Shown in pieces: positions 26,414 to 36,992 of a stretch of DNA of 64,000 nucleotides (position 1 is its first letter; each line of letters opens with the position of its first letter). The position numbers were made by a program, and so were the translations under genes. The DNA is from Deltaproteobacteria bacterium (GTDB taxonomy: Bacteria; Bdellovibrionota; FAC87; UBA2466), in the NCBI GenBank assembly GCA_016196825.1, contig JACPWY010000060.1, forward strand, positions 1 through 64,000, read 5' to 3'. The notes below the pieces were generated by a model. That model was not told where the DNA came from and ran no database searches. It saw nothing but the letters and a program-made list of their open reading frames with translations.

Positions 26414-27352
26414 CTACAAAGCGACCACCGGCCCTGTTCTTCTCTTCACCCGCCACTGATCCTCCCAATGGAGAAAACTATGATGATTGGAACAAAGCGT
26501 GGTCACGTTATCTAGGACATCCTGTCCACCGAGGTGCACAGGTATGATGTGGTGAATGTGGAGGAAGCGCCGCTCTTCGCATCGTGTGCCATCCGGGTGA
26601 ATGTGCGTGCACTGGTGTTTGTCTCTGAAAACGACGTCATAGCGAAGTTGCCAGCGGATAGAGTTACGCTTGTAGTGCGTCATCGGCTGATAGGGTTGAA
26701 CGACAGTCGCCACTGGCCGCTCAGGCGGTGAGGCCTTTCTCTTTCTAGCGACACTTCTCATTGCCCGGGCAATGGGGTCGTGTTTAGCCGTGCACTCTTC
26801 AGTCATGCCTTGAAGCGTTTCAGCCAACGTCAAACAACGCTTTCTCTTGGAGGAGTCAATATTTTGCAGATTTTTTAGCGCAGTGAGTAGCTCATGTGGC
26901 ACAGAAAGCGTGACCTCCGAATGAGTGCTACAGATGGGACGCGTAATCTCGCGCTGCTTGCCGGGAAATCGCTTCTTGAGTTCAAACTCCAGACCGCGTT
27001 TTGTAAGCTGAGTGGCCAAACCTAGGAGTTCCTCTTGGTTACTCTTACCAATCACCTTGAGCAGTAGCGTGGCGTTAGACACCGACAATGAGCCCTGATC
27101 AATTTGGTGAAGAATCTGAGGGCATTCCCGGCTTTTCCGTGCGATGCCAACGAGTGAATAGGCCTGAAAATCGCTCAGACCGAGTGGGCCCACACAATAG
27201 GATCTCATTGAGGAATAACCCAAGGCGACAAACCCCCGAGACTTATCCATCTCGCTCAACAGATCGATGAGCTGTCTTTCAGAACGCTTGAAATCTTTGG
27301 CCACGCCCAGGGTCTTCTGGTGAAGGCGTTGAATAGTGACCACTTGTCGCAA
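26414..27352 (-). CDS. HNH endonuclease-domain protein
   Basis: The ~312-residue product has an N-terminal helical region with FVALGYSSMRSYCVGPLGLS and ARKSRECPQILHQIDQGSLS, similar to the DUF222-like helix set found in front of HNH domains, followed by a charged linker and the nuclease: RYDVVFRDKHQCTHI, EERRFLHIHHIIPVHLGG and NVTTLCSNHHSFLH. The His-His-Ile and Asn-His residues form the active centre with Cys pairs for zinc. It resembles the truncated gene at 1-453. The start is uncertain: the frame begins with TTG at 27352; a GTG lies at 27343. Such genes often occur in several scattered copies; whether they are selfish or prey-DNA nucleases is unknown. Confidence 0.8.
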   Translation of the reverse strand: MRQVVTIQRLHQKTLGVAKDFKRSERQLIDLLSEMDKSRGFVALGYSSMRSYCVGPLGLSDFQAYSLVGIARKSRECPQILHQIDQGSLSVSNATLLLKVIGKSNQEELLGLATQLTKRGLEFELKKRFPGKQREITRPICSTHSEVTLSVPHELLTALKNLQNIDSSKRKRCLTLAETLQGMTEECTAKHDPIARAMRSVARKRKASPPERPVATVVQPYQPMTHYKRNSIRWQLRYDVVFRDKHQCTHIHPDGTRCEERRFLHIHHIIPVHLGGQDVLDNVTTLCSNHHSFLHWEDQWRVKRRTGPVVAL

Positions 27353-27450
27353 GTTGCAACACCCCTGCTCGTCTACTCGGCCATGGATCGCGCCTCACGC
27401 CTGGCGCATTCTGTGCATATCCATTAGGACATTTGAAGAAAGGGGAAGGT

Positions 27451-27705
27451 ATGTTTCGCCTGGATTTGAGCGATCAGGAGCACCAATTGCTGAAAGAGTT
27501 GTTGAATGAACGCCTACAGACCGTTAGGGAGGAGATCCATCGTTCCGCCACCTTCTCTTTTAGGGATCAGCTGAAGAAGGAAAAGGAAATCCTGCTCGCA
27601 CTCTCGGAGCGAATGGAATATGGTCCGGGTCAGGTGTGTGGCTGCAGCCGGGGCCAGTACTATGCCGGTCCCGTCGAATGCGAAAAACACTTCATTTTGA
27701 TCTGA
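27451..27705 (+). CDS. Small helical protein with Cys-rich tail
   Basis: I chose the ATG at 27451 (preceded by AAGGGGAAGGT) over a TTG at 27433. The 84-residue product is a charged helix (LSDQEHQLLKELLNERLQ and EEIHRSATFSFRDQ) ending with CGCSRGQYYAGPVECEKH, three cysteines and a His that could bind zinc. There is no signal peptide. It sits just before the giant ndvB-type gene, 16 bases away, on the same strand, so it may be co-transcribed with it. I do not recognise the family. Confidence 0.5.
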   Translation: MFRLDLSDQEHQLLKELLNERLQTVREEIHRSATFSFRDQLKKEKEILLALSERMEYGPGQVCGCSRGQYYAGPVECEKHFILI

Positions 27706-27721
27706 GACACATAATCACGCG

Positions 27722-30700
27722 GTGATGAGAGCTGCCTACGATGTGAATGATCCGATTCATTTAGATTTCCTGAGAATCCTTAGCCGTTCGACGGATCGCC
27801 TCAATGATGACCCCGTTCGTGAAGAGGTCTTCAGCGTTGAACGACTTGAGGCCTATGCCCCGCACCTGGCGAAGACGTTCAAAGTCAGCCCGGTTCCCAA
27901 GCGAGCCCGCTACATCCTCCCCAAACTCAACAAGAATGGGCGCCTGCTCCTGGATGCGTATCTGAAGCTGACGGAGGCCTTTCGGGATAAGGAGGCCGTT
28001 TCGCCGGCCGCGGAATGGTTTGTGGATAACTTTCACATTGTCGAGGAGCAACTCCGAGAGATTAAGCAGGACTTACCGACGAACTACTACGATGAGTTGC
28101 CAAAGCTCTCCACGGGCGAACTACAAGGATACCCTCGTGTCTATGGCATCGCCCTTGCGATTATCGCGCACACCGACAGTCGCCTCGACGCGGAATCCCT
28201 GAAACGGTTCATACGTGCCTATCAAGAGGTCTCGCCGCTGACGATTGGGGAGCTATGGGCGACGGCGATCACACTGCGTATCGCTCTGGTCGAGCACCTG
28301 ACCCCCTTGGCTCTCAGAATCGTGAGCGCGCGAGAAAAGCGAAACGAGGCGGACGAATTCGCCGATAGCCTGCTGCATCTGGCCGCCTTGCCCCAGACGA
28401 CACCCAATGAAATCGTAAAGTTATTCACAATGCGAGTGGGCCACCCGGCTACCTTCAACCGAGCCTTTATCGTGCAGCTCACGCAAAGGCTGCGTGATCA
28501 GGACCCCGATATGTTTCAGGCGTTCGATTGGTTGGAGAAACAGCTCGCATCGCATTACCACACTCAGATCCAGACTGTTGTACAGCTCGAACACAATCGA
28601 CAGGCCACCGCTCAGGTCACGGTTGGCAATATCATCACGAGCATGCGCTTCCTTTCCGCACTGGACTGGCGCGATTTCATAGAGAGCGTGAGCCTCGTCG
28701 ACCCGATCCTGAATAAAGATCCTGCGGGTGCCTATTCGCAGATGGATTTCACGACCCGTGACCGCTATCGCCACGCCATCGAGAGGCTGGCTAAGCAGTC
28801 CCCCTGTGGCGAGCTTCAAGTCGCCCGACGGGTGGTCGCCACGGCGTTGAAAGCTCGGGATTCCAACCGAGATCTTCCTTTGGAGAAGCGAGCACACATC
28901 GGCTTCTACCTGATCGGTGACGGTCAGATCGAATTTCAGAAAAGTATTGAGTACCGGCCTCAGCTCAGGGAACGATTGAAACGAGGAGTCCTGGGCCATC
29001 CCAGTGTTGCCTATTTTACGTCCCTCTTCATGTTAACCGTGCTCGGGCTCGTTCCCATCATGGCCCATTTCCGGGGAAACGGCGGAGGGGGTCTCGCCGC
29101 ACTCGGCTTTCTCTTCCTTGCCATCATTCCGGCGAGTGAATTCGCACTCAGCGTCCTCAATCACATCATTACATTGTGGGTAAGACCCCTACCGCTTCCG
29201 AAAATCGACACCTCTCTTGGAGTTCCGCCCGACGCGACGACCATGGTGGTCATTCCCACCATTTTGGCCAATAGGTCTTTAGTCCAGGAGTTGCTTGAGG
29301 GTTTGCAAGTCCATTTCCTCGCCAACCAAGATCCGCATATCTATTTTGCGCTCTTAGCGGATGTTGCGGATGCGGCGACAGAAACGTTACCAGAGGATGC
29401 GACTCTCCTCAAAGCCGCACAGGAAGGCATCGATTCCCTTAATAAGAGATATGGGAAAAAAACTGACCCCCGCTTTTTTCTCTTTTGGCGAAAGCGACTT
29501 TTCAATTCCTGTGAAGGAAAATGGATGGGGTATGAGCGAAAGCGCGGAAAGATTGAGGAGTTCAATAGACTGCTGAGAGGCGCCACCGACACCACATTCG
29601 TCAATCCCCCTGCAAAACCGGATTTTCTTTCTCAGATTCAGTATGTCATCACCCTGGATTCAGATACGAAGCTCCCCCGGGGCGCAGGTCATTCCCTCAT
29701 CGGGACGGCGCTTCACCCTCTCAATAGGCCGGATTTTGATCCCGATCTGGGGCGCGTCGTTTCTGGCTATGGCATCTTTCAGCCACGAATCAGTGTCGCC
29801 TTAACGAGCGCAAACCGGACTCGTTTTTCCCATCTGTTTTCGGGAGCAAGCGGTCTGGATCCCTACACCACAGCCTGTTCGGACGTTTATCAGGACCTTT
29901 TCGGGGAGGGGAGTTACACGGGAAAGGGTCTCTATAGAGTGGATGCTTTTCAATCGGCTCTGAAAGATCGCACGCCCAAGAACACGATCCTGAGCCATGA
30001 TCTTTTTGAGGGCTGCTTCGCGCGCTGCGCACTCGTTTCCGATATAGAACTTTTTGACGACTATCCAACCGACTTTGAAATCTACTCGAAACGGCAGCAC
30101 AGATGGATTCGGGGAGACTGGCAAATTGCCCCCTGGGCGCTGCCGCTCGTTCCCACCGCCTCGTCATACACTCGCAATCGCCTCCCTCTCATTTCCCGTT
30201 GGAAAATACTGGATAACCTTCGGCGCAGTCTTGTGGCCCCGGCGGTATTGCTATGGCTGTGGTTCGCATGGACCTGTCTTCCCGGCTCCGCCTTCTTTTG
30301 GACGCTACACATTGTTCTCCTCTTTTCTTTTCCACTCTACGCTTCGGGAGCGACCAACCTTCTTCACAATCGCCGCGGGGTTTCCTGGCGCAGGCATGTG
30401 AGTTACCGATGGAGCGAGTCGTATCTTCAAACACGTCAAATCCTCGTCATGATGGCTTTTCTGCCGAATCAGGCAGCGAACCACGCCGATGCCATCGTGC
30501 GCACTCTCTATCGCCAGCTCATCAGCCACAGGAAACTTCTGGAATGGACCGCCTTTGCCGACGCACAACACTCCGAGCACAACCGCCATTGGCTGAGAGA
30601 AATGGCAGGCCCCGGACCAATTTTTTCTCTTTGTATCGCCGCAACTCTTTTTTTTGGAACCCCCTCCTCGGCAGTGGCAGCCGCGCCGTTTCTCATCGCC

Positions 30701-33700
30701 TGGTTCCTCAATCCGTTCCTGGCTCGGTGGGAGAGACGAGGCAAAAGGAATCCCATAAGAGCACTCACTAGTGCCGAAACCGCTCAGTTTCGACTTTATG
30801 CCCGGCGTACTTGGCACTTCTTCGAACGGTTCGTAACAAACGAATCCAACTTCCTCGCGCCCGATAATTTTCAAGAGGAACCCCAAGGGGTGATCGCTCA
30901 CCGAACGTCCCCAACTAATATTGGAGTCCAGCTGCTTTCACTGAGCAGCGCTTACGACCTCGGCTACGTGGGCCACTGGGAGCTTATCGAGTGTGCCGAG
31001 AGGGTATTTGCGAGCCTGAGCAAGCTTGAGCGCCTGCATGGCCATTATTTCAATTGGTATGATACGCGCTCGTTGGAGGCTCTGCGGCCCCGCTATATCT
31101 CTACGGTGGATAGCGGGAATCTGGCTGGCCATCTCCTCACCCTCAAGCGTTCCTTCCTGGAAATCATCGATTCTCCACCCTTCAATGCCAATGCCAAAGA
31201 GGGTCTATTGGATACGCTGAAACTCATACGGGAGGAATCTTCGCGTCTGGGGTTATTGGGTGTCGAGAGGAATACCCTTAGCCACTTTCGACGCGAGCTC
31301 CAGTCCATTCTGGATGTCGTTATGGGGGCGCCTTTTGAGTCGATCGAAGGGATCAACATCATTGACGCGCTGAAGATCCGGTTAAGTGCGGCCGATTCTC
31401 TCTGGGAAGAGATGAAGGGGCTAGTTCCAGCCGAATCCTTGTCACTCCACGAAGAGGTGCGGGTCTGGTTGAACGCCGCACGCCACCAGGTTGAAGAGAC
31501 CGTTCGCGATCTCCACAATAGCTCCATTCCCACGGAGAGGATCGAAGCTCTCGTCAATCAATGCGACAAGATCGTTCTGGGAATGGATTTTACGTTTCTG
31601 TTTGACGGCGAGCGCCAGGTATTTGTCATTGGGTATAACGCAGTCGATCACAAGAATGATAATTCTTACTACGATCTTCTCGCGTCGGAATCGCGCCTTG
31701 CGAGTCTTGTGGCAATAGCCAAGGGCGATGTGCCCCAGGACCATTGGTTTCGGTTGGGGCGCCAGCTCACAATGGTCAAAGGCGGGCGTGCGCTTATCTC
31801 CTGGACAGGCACCATGTTCGAGTACCTGATGCCCCTTCTGGTGACCCGCAACTATCCCGAGACTCTGCTTTCACAGACCTACCACTCGGTCGTGAAGCGA
31901 CAGATAGAGTATGGAAAAATCAACGGAGTCCCGTGGGGAGTCTCGGAGTCGGAATATAATATGCGGGACCTGCAAATGAATTTTCAATACAGAGCCTTTG
32001 GAATCCCCGGGCTCGGATTGAAGCGGGGTTTAAGCGACGACCTAGTTATTTCTCCGTATTCATCAATGCTGGCGGCACCACTTTCTCCCTTGCCGGTTCT
32101 TTCCAATCTGCGACATTTGGAAGAGATGGGAGCTCTCTCCCGCTACGGTTTTTATGAAGCCATCGATTACACATCCGAAAGGCTCAAGAAACACCAAAAG
32201 TGTTTCATACTGCGTTGCTTTATGGCGCACCATCAGGGAATGGGCCTGATATCGATCAACAATCTTCTGAACGGCAACATCATGCAACGGCGGTTCCATT
32301 CAGAGCCGCTCATCCAGGCGACCCAACTCTTGCTTCAGGAGCGAATCCCTTTCAGCGTGCCGCTCTATAGACCCCGCGCGGAGGAGGCGCATTCAGGTGG
32401 CGCGCGCCTGTCGACCCATTGGAATCCCAGGATTTATACGGATCCGAATCTCGCTGCCCCACGGACTCAACTCCTTTCCAACGGAACTTACTCGGTGATG
32501 GTGACAACGAGTGGCTCGGGCTATTCGCGTTCCGGGAACAATGCGGTGACCCGGTGGCGAGAGGATGCCACGAGGGACCATTGGGGGCAGTTCTTCTACA
32601 TCAGAAACCGAGCCGAAAACCTGATCTGGTCACCAGGGTACCAGCCCACCCTTAAGAAGCCGAAAAAATACGAGGTCAGTTTCAATGAGGATAAGGTCGA
32701 GTTCTGGAGAGAGGATGGCACGATCTCCACTCACACCGATATCATTGTTTCCCCTGAAGAGAATGTGGAAATTCGACGCATATCACTCACGAATGCCTCA
32801 GAGCAGGACCAAGAGTTAGAGATTACAAGTTATCTGGAGGTTGCGCTCGCGGCCCCCCAATCGGATGAGGCCCACCCCGCGTTTAGTAATCTCTTCATTC
32901 ACACGGAATTCGTACCCAATGAGTGCGCTCTTTTGGCGAATCGGCGTCGTCGCTCATCGACAGAAGAAGAGCGGTGGGCATTTCATGTTCTTTTGGCGGA
33001 GGGCGAAAAGATCGGAAGCGTCCAGTATGAAACGGATCGCGCCGCCTTCTTGGGGCGCGGCCGGGCGCCTGCCTCTGCCGCTGCCATTACCGAGGACCGC
33101 CTTCTCTCCAACACGGTGGGGGCCGTCCTCGACCCGATCTTTTCACTCAGGCAATCCGTTCGCATTGCTCCTTCAGGCACCGCCCGCCTGATCTTTGCCA
33201 CGGGCGTCACCCGGTCGCGCGAGGACGCGCTCCGGCTGATCGACAAGTACCATGACATCCATATTTTCGACCGGGAAACGGAGTTGGCATGGACCGCCTC
33301 CCGAGTTCAGCTCCGACACCTCAATATCGACAGTGAACAGACTCACACCTACCAAAGGCTGGCCAGCCGGGTAATCTATTCCGATTCGACGTTGCGTCCT
33401 CGGGCCGACATTCTCTCAAAGAACACGAAGACCCAGTCAGGTCTATGGGCCTATGGGATCAGCGGTGATCTGCCCATTGTCATCGTGCGAATCAGGAATG
33501 ACGATGACATGGCGATGGTCCGTGAGCTGCTCCGAGCGCACGAGTATTTGAGACTCAAGGGCCTTTCGTTTGATCTGGTACTGCTCAACGAGCGCGACCC
33601 CAGTTACTTTCAGACGGTCGATGAGGAGGTTCAGAAACAGATTCGGATGATCGGCTCACAGGCACTTCTGAATAAACGTGGTGGGGTTTTCAATCATCGA

Positions 33701-36268
33701 ACGGATCTGATGCCCGATGAAGATATCGTGTTGTTGAAGTCGGTCGCCCGCGTGGTACTCGACTCTCGAGCTGGAACCCTGCGGGAACAACTGAAACGCA
33801 GACCGCTTCCGGAGGTATTACCCGAAAAGCTCATTCCGAGCACACTCCCCAAGAAGAATTCCAACCCGGTGCCTCCGGTGCCTCCACTGGAGTTCTTTAA
33901 CGGTCTGGGAGGCTTCACCCGGGAAGGGCGCGAGTACGTTATTGTTTTGAATCATAATCGAACGACTCCAGCCCCCTGGATCAACGTGGTGGCAAATGAA
34001 TCGGATTTCGGATTCCTCATCTCGGAATCGGGCGCAGGCTATACGTGGTCGGTCAACAGCCGGGAGAACCGTCTCACCCCGTGGTCCAATGACGCCATAA
34101 CGGATCCTGGGGGCGAAACCCTCTACATTCGAGATGAGCAGAGCGGCGAGTACTGGACACCCACGCCGATGCCGATTCGGGAGGAAGGGAGATATGTCAT
34201 TCGCCACGGACAGGGTTACACCCGTTTTGAGTACTCTAGCCGAGGGATTGTCTCCCTCCTGACGCTCTCCGTGCCTTTAAATGCGGAGGTTAAGATTGCG
34301 AGCCTTCGCATTAAGAACAGTTCTCGCGAACAGCGCCGCCTATCAGTGACGAGCTTTGTGGAGTGGGTGCTTGGGGTTAATCGCTCGGAGACCGCTCCAC
34401 ACGTCATCACCCAACGCGATGAAACTACGGGAGCTATACTAGCTCGCAATAGTTACAACAATGAGTTTAACACTCGGGTGGCCTTTTCCTTTATGAGTGA
34501 AGGTCCAGAGAGTTTCACGTGCGATCGGAGGGAGTTTATTGGGCGCAATGGCCATTTCGCACGCCCCGCTGCGCTCACGAGGGTTCATTTGTCTGGCCGA
34601 ACAGGGCCAGGCCTGGATCCGTGTGCGGCGTTCCAAAAAAAGATCGATCTCATGCCCAATGAGGAGAAAGAGATTGTCGTTCTCCTGGGGCAGGCGAACA
34701 GTGAGGAGGAGGCGCGCGCGCTCATTCGCAAATACAGACTGTCTCACGAACGCAAGGAATCCTTTTCGGCGGTAGTGGCTTATTGGGACGACCTCTTGGG
34801 AACGATTCAGGTGAAGACTCCCGATCCGGCCATGAACCTCATCATGAATCGTTGGTTGCTCTATCAGACTCTTTCTTGCCGGGTCTGGGGCCGCTCCGCC
34901 TTCTATCAATCGGGGGGCGCCTTTGGCTTTCGGGATCAACTACAGGATGTGATGGCGCTTGTGTATGCCAGGCCCCAAATCGCGCGGAAGCAGATTCTTC
35001 TGGCGGCCGCTCGCCAATTTGTCGAAGGGGACGTCCTTCATTGGTGGCATGCCCCTACGGGCCGCGGAGTAAGAACGCACATCTCAGACGATCTTCTTTG
35101 GCTTCCTTTCGTCGTGAGCCAATACGTACGAGTAACCGGAGAACGTTCCCTTCTGGAAGCGGTGGTGCCCTTCATCGAAGCGCCTCGGCTGGACCCGAGG
35201 CTCGAGAGTGCCTATCTCCTCCCGGTCCAGTCTCAAGAAACGGCGACTGTGCTGGAGCATTGCGCCCGGGCCCTGGACCGCAGCCTCCTGACGGGTCGGC
35301 ATGGCCTGCCGCTGATGGGCGGTGGCGATTGGAATGATGGAATGAATCGGGTGGGACACGACGGGAAAGGGGAGAGCGTCTGGTTGGGTTGGTTTCTCTA
35401 CAATACCCTCAAGGTTTTTACCGAACTCTTTCCCGGCCTGTCCCTTGAGCGCGTCGATCGATACCGGCGCCACATGGGTAAACTTCAATCCGCACTTGGG
35501 GAGCACGGATGGGATGGACATTGGTACAGACGGGCCTATTTTGATGATGGCACGCCAATGGGATCCATCGAAAATGCTGAATGCCAGATAGATTCCCTCG
35601 CGAATTCCTGGTCAGTACTCTCTGGCATGGAGGAAAATGGCACAACGAATTGGAAGGAACGAGAAAAACTAGCGATGGAGGCCATCGACCGAAAACTGAT
35701 CGATCGACAGGCTCATATCGTAAAACTTCTCGCGCCTCCCTTTGACATGAGTGCCGCAGACCCAGGCTACATCAAGGGTTACCTGCCTGGTGTGCGCGAG
35801 AACGGTGGTCAATACACGCATGCGGCTTTGTGGATGCTCATGGCCTTTGCTGCCCGCGGGGATGGCGATCGAGCGGGAGAGCTCTTCAATCTGCTGAACC
35901 CCATCTCCCACTCTTCGACCGATAAGGAGGCCGAAATCTACAAGGTCGAGCCCTACGCCGTGGCCGCGGATGTCTACGGAGTTGCTCCTCACGTCGGCCG
36001 AGGGGGCTGGACCTGGTATACAGGCTCCTCGAGCTGGATGTATCGCGCTGGGCTCGAGTCCCTATTGGGGTTTCGTTGCCAGGACAATCGGCTGAGCATG
36101 AACCCGAGCGTTCCGAAGAGTTGGGGAGAGTTTCAAATCATCTTTCGTCGGGGACACACCCGTTACATAATCTTGGCCACCCGATCTGACAGGTCTCAGC
36201 CAACCGTTTCGGACCTCATCCCGCTCATCGATGATGGAAAAGACCACGAGATTCGAATCCAATTTTGA
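27722..36268 (+). CDS. ndvB: Cyclic beta-1,2-glucan synthase (NdvB/ChvB type)
   Basis: This 2848-residue inner-membrane enzyme matches NdvB in length and domain order. The N-terminus (VDNFHIVEEQLREIKQDL, YYDELPKL) is followed by membrane helices near 440-490, a GT84 glycosyltransferase (VITLDSDTKLPRGAG, LSHDLFEGCFARCAL, and the RQHRWIRGDW form of QxxRW near residue 790), more helices to ~1020, a glycoamylase-like middle region (~1050-1500), and a C-terminal GH94 phosphorylase-like part with GGGDWNDGMNRVGHDGKG near 2535. NdvB builds periplasmic cyclic glucans for osmotic adaptation and host interaction in rhizobia and Brucella. No ndvA exporter is adjacent. Start is GTG 27722 or ATG 27725. Confidence 0.9.
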   Translation: MMRAAYDVNDPIHLDFLRILSRSTDRLNDDPVREEVFSVERLEAYAPHLAKTFKVSPVPKRARYILPKLNKNGRLLLDAYLKLTEAFRDKEAVSPAAEWFVDNFHIVEEQLREIKQDLPTNYYDELPKLSTGELQGYPRVYGIALAIIAHTDSRLDAESLKRFIRAYQEVSPLTIGELWATAITLRIALVEHLTPLALRIVSAREKRNEADEFADSLLHLAALPQTTPNEIVKLFTMRVGHPATFNRAFIVQLTQRLRDQDPDMFQAFDWLEKQLASHYHTQIQTVVQLEHNRQATAQVTVGNIITSMRFLSALDWRDFIESVSLVDPILNKDPAGAYSQMDFTTRDRYRHAIERLAKQSPCGELQVARRVVATALKARDSNRDLPLEKRAHIGFYLIGDGQIEFQKSIEYRPQLRERLKRGVLGHPSVAYFTSLFMLTVLGLVPIMAHFRGNGGGGLAALGFLFLAIIPASEFALSVLNHIITLWVRPLPLPKIDTSLGVPPDATTMVVIPTILANRSLVQELLEGLQVHFLANQDPHIYFALLADVADAATETLPEDATLLKAAQEGIDSLNKRYGKKTDPRFFLFWRKRLFNSCEGKWMGYERKRGKIEEFNRLLRGATDTTFVNPPAKPDFLSQIQYVITLDSDTKLPRGAGHSLIGTALHPLNRPDFDPDLGRVVSGYGIFQPRISVALTSANRTRFSHLFSGASGLDPYTTACSDVYQDLFGEGSYTGKGLYRVDAFQSALKDRTPKNTILSHDLFEGCFARCALVSDIELFDDYPTDFEIYSKRQHRWIRGDWQIAPWALPLVPTASSYTRNRLPLISRWKILDNLRRSLVAPAVLLWLWFAWTCLPGSAFFWTLHIVLLFSFPLYASGATNLLHNRRGVSWRRHVSYRWSESYLQTRQILVMMAFLPNQAANHADAIVRTLYRQLISHRKLLEWTAFADAQHSEHNRHWLREMAGPGPIFSLCIAATLFFGTPSSAVAAAPFLIAWFLNPFLARWERRGKRNPIRALTSAETAQFRLYARRTWHFFERFVTNESNFLAPDNFQEEPQGVIAHRTSPTNIGVQLLSLSSAYDLGYVGHWELIECAERVFASLSKLERLHGHYFNWYDTRSLEALRPRYISTVDSGNLAGHLLTLKRSFLEIIDSPPFNANAKEGLLDTLKLIREESSRLGLLGVERNTLSHFRRELQSILDVVMGAPFESIEGINIIDALKIRLSAADSLWEEMKGLVPAESLSLHEEVRVWLNAARHQVEETVRDLHNSSIPTERIEALVNQCDKIVLGMDFTFLFDGERQVFVIGYNAVDHKNDNSYYDLLASESRLASLVAIAKGDVPQDHWFRLGRQLTMVKGGRALISWTGTMFEYLMPLLVTRNYPETLLSQTYHSVVKRQIEYGKINGVPWGVSESEYNMRDLQMNFQYRAFGIPGLGLKRGLSDDLVISPYSSMLAAPLSPLPVLSNLRHLEEMGALSRYGFYEAIDYTSERLKKHQKCFILRCFMAHHQGMGLISINNLLNGNIMQRRFHSEPLIQATQLLLQERIPFSVPLYRPRAEEAHSGGARLSTHWNPRIYTDPNLAAPRTQLLSNGTYSVMVTTSGSGYSRSGNNAVTRWREDATRDHWGQFFYIRNRAENLIWSPGYQPTLKKPKKYEVSFNEDKVEFWREDGTISTHTDIIVSPEENVEIRRISLTNASEQDQELEITSYLEVALAAPQSDEAHPAFSNLFIHTEFVPNECALLANRRRRSSTEEERWAFHVLLAEGEKIGSVQYETDRAAFLGRGRAPASAAAITEDRLLSNTVGAVLDPIFSLRQSVRIAPSGTARLIFATGVTRSREDALRLIDKYHDIHIFDRETELAWTASRVQLRHLNIDSEQTHTYQRLASRVIYSDSTLRPRADILSKNTKTQSGLWAYGISGDLPIVIVRIRNDDDMAMVRELLRAHEYLRLKGLSFDLVLLNERDPSYFQTVDEEVQKQIRMIGSQALLNKRGGVFNHRTDLMPDEDIVLLKSVARVVLDSRAGTLREQLKRRPLPEVLPEKLIPSTLPKKNSNPVPPVPPLEFFNGLGGFTREGREYVIVLNHNRTTPAPWINVVANESDFGFLISESGAGYTWSVNSRENRLTPWSNDAITDPGGETLYIRDEQSGEYWTPTPMPIREEGRYVIRHGQGYTRFEYSSRGIVSLLTLSVPLNAEVKIASLRIKNSSREQRRLSVTSFVEWVLGVNRSETAPHVITQRDETTGAILARNSYNNEFNTRVAFSFMSEGPESFTCDRREFIGRNGHFARPAALTRVHLSGRTGPGLDPCAAFQKKIDLMPNEEKEIVVLLGQANSEEEARALIRKYRLSHERKESFSAVVAYWDDLLGTIQVKTPDPAMNLIMNRWLLYQTLSCRVWGRSAFYQSGGAFGFRDQLQDVMALVYARPQIARKQILLAAARQFVEGDVLHWWHAPTGRGVRTHISDDLLWLPFVVSQYVRVTGERSLLEAVVPFIEAPRLDPRLESAYLLPVQSQETATVLEHCARALDRSLLTGRHGLPLMGGGDWNDGMNRVGHDGKGESVWLGWFLYNTLKVFTELFPGLSLERVDRYRRHMGKLQSALGEHGWDGHWYRRAYFDDGTPMGSIENAECQIDSLANSWSVLSGMEENGTTNWKEREKLAMEAIDRKLIDRQAHIVKLLAPPFDMSAADPGYIKGYLPGVRENGGQYTHAALWMLMAFAARGDGDRAGELFNLLNPISHSSTDKEAEIYKVEPYAVAADVYGVAPHVGRGGWTWYTGSSSWMYRAGLESLLGFRCQDNRLSMNPSVPKSWGEFQIIFRRGHTRYIILATRSDRSQPTVSDLIPLIDDGKDHEIRIQF

Positions 36269-36269
36269 A

Positions 36270-36992
36270 CTAGTGAGCGATCAGTCCGCCAAGGAGCGAG
36301 ACACCAATACCGACGAGGAAACAGGCGAACTTGATCTGACGCTCTTCCCCGCCTCGATGCATCTCTGGCAAAAGGTCACAGGCGCCGATGTACAAAAAGG
36401 TTCCGGCCGACATTGAAAGCAACGCTCCGGCCGTCGCCGACTGCGCCATCTGGCTGAGCAGTGCGTATGACAAGAACAGTCCGACAGGGCCCGAGATTGC
36501 CACCCCGGTCACGAAGGCCACGCTCTTCCGCTTTGATATCCCTGCCATTTTCAGAATCGACGAAAGCGCAATCCCTGATGGCAATTTGTGCGAGACGATC
36601 GCGATCAACACCATTGGCCCAATTTTCGGCACAACCAAGCTAGAAGCCAGCGCTGCACCCTCAATCAGCCCATGAATCGTGAGACCGATAAACGCAGCCC
36701 AACCGATCGTGTGGTAGTCACAGTGAGTTTCTTCACACGCGTGGACCATCACAAACCGCTCAGCCACCAAGAGAATCAAAAAGCCCGCCAGCAACCAGAT
36801 ACCAAAGGTCTCAGGCATCAATTCCGCCGCCTCTGGAATCATGTGCACCAAGCTCATTCCCAAAAGGAGTCCGGCCCCCAGCGCCACCCCCATCTGAAGT
36901 TTTCGCTCACTCAAGGACAGATGCGTCGGGATGATTCCGCCGAGGAACGTTCCCAAAAATATGATCGCACAATAGAAGAAAAGAGCTGTCAT
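36270..36992 (-). CDS. ZIP-family divalent-metal transporter
   Basis: I chose the ATG at 36992, which overlaps the stop of the upstream gene (ATGA); the TTG at 37010 would run inside it. The ~240-residue protein has eight hydrophobic segments, a Cys/His-rich loop (VHACEETHCDYH) and the ZIP core helices HGLIEGAALA and HKLPSGIALS, in which the His and Glu residues bind zinc, iron or manganese. It moves metal ions into the cytoplasm. In the second motif the usual HExPEG is HKLPSG, with Lys and Ser replacing the two acidic positions, which might change metal preference. It converges with the ndvB stop one base away. Confidence 0.85.
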   Translation of the reverse strand: MTALFFYCAIIFLGTFLGGIIPTHLSLSERKLQMGVALGAGLLLGMSLVHMIPEAAELMPETFGIWLLAGFLILLVAERFVMVHACEETHCDYHTIGWAAFIGLTIHGLIEGAALASSLVVPKIGPMVLIAIVSHKLPSGIALSSILKMAGISKRKSVAFVTGVAISGPVGLFLSYALLSQMAQSATAGALLSMSAGTFLYIGACDLLPEMHRGGEERQIKFACFLVGIGVSLLGGLIAH

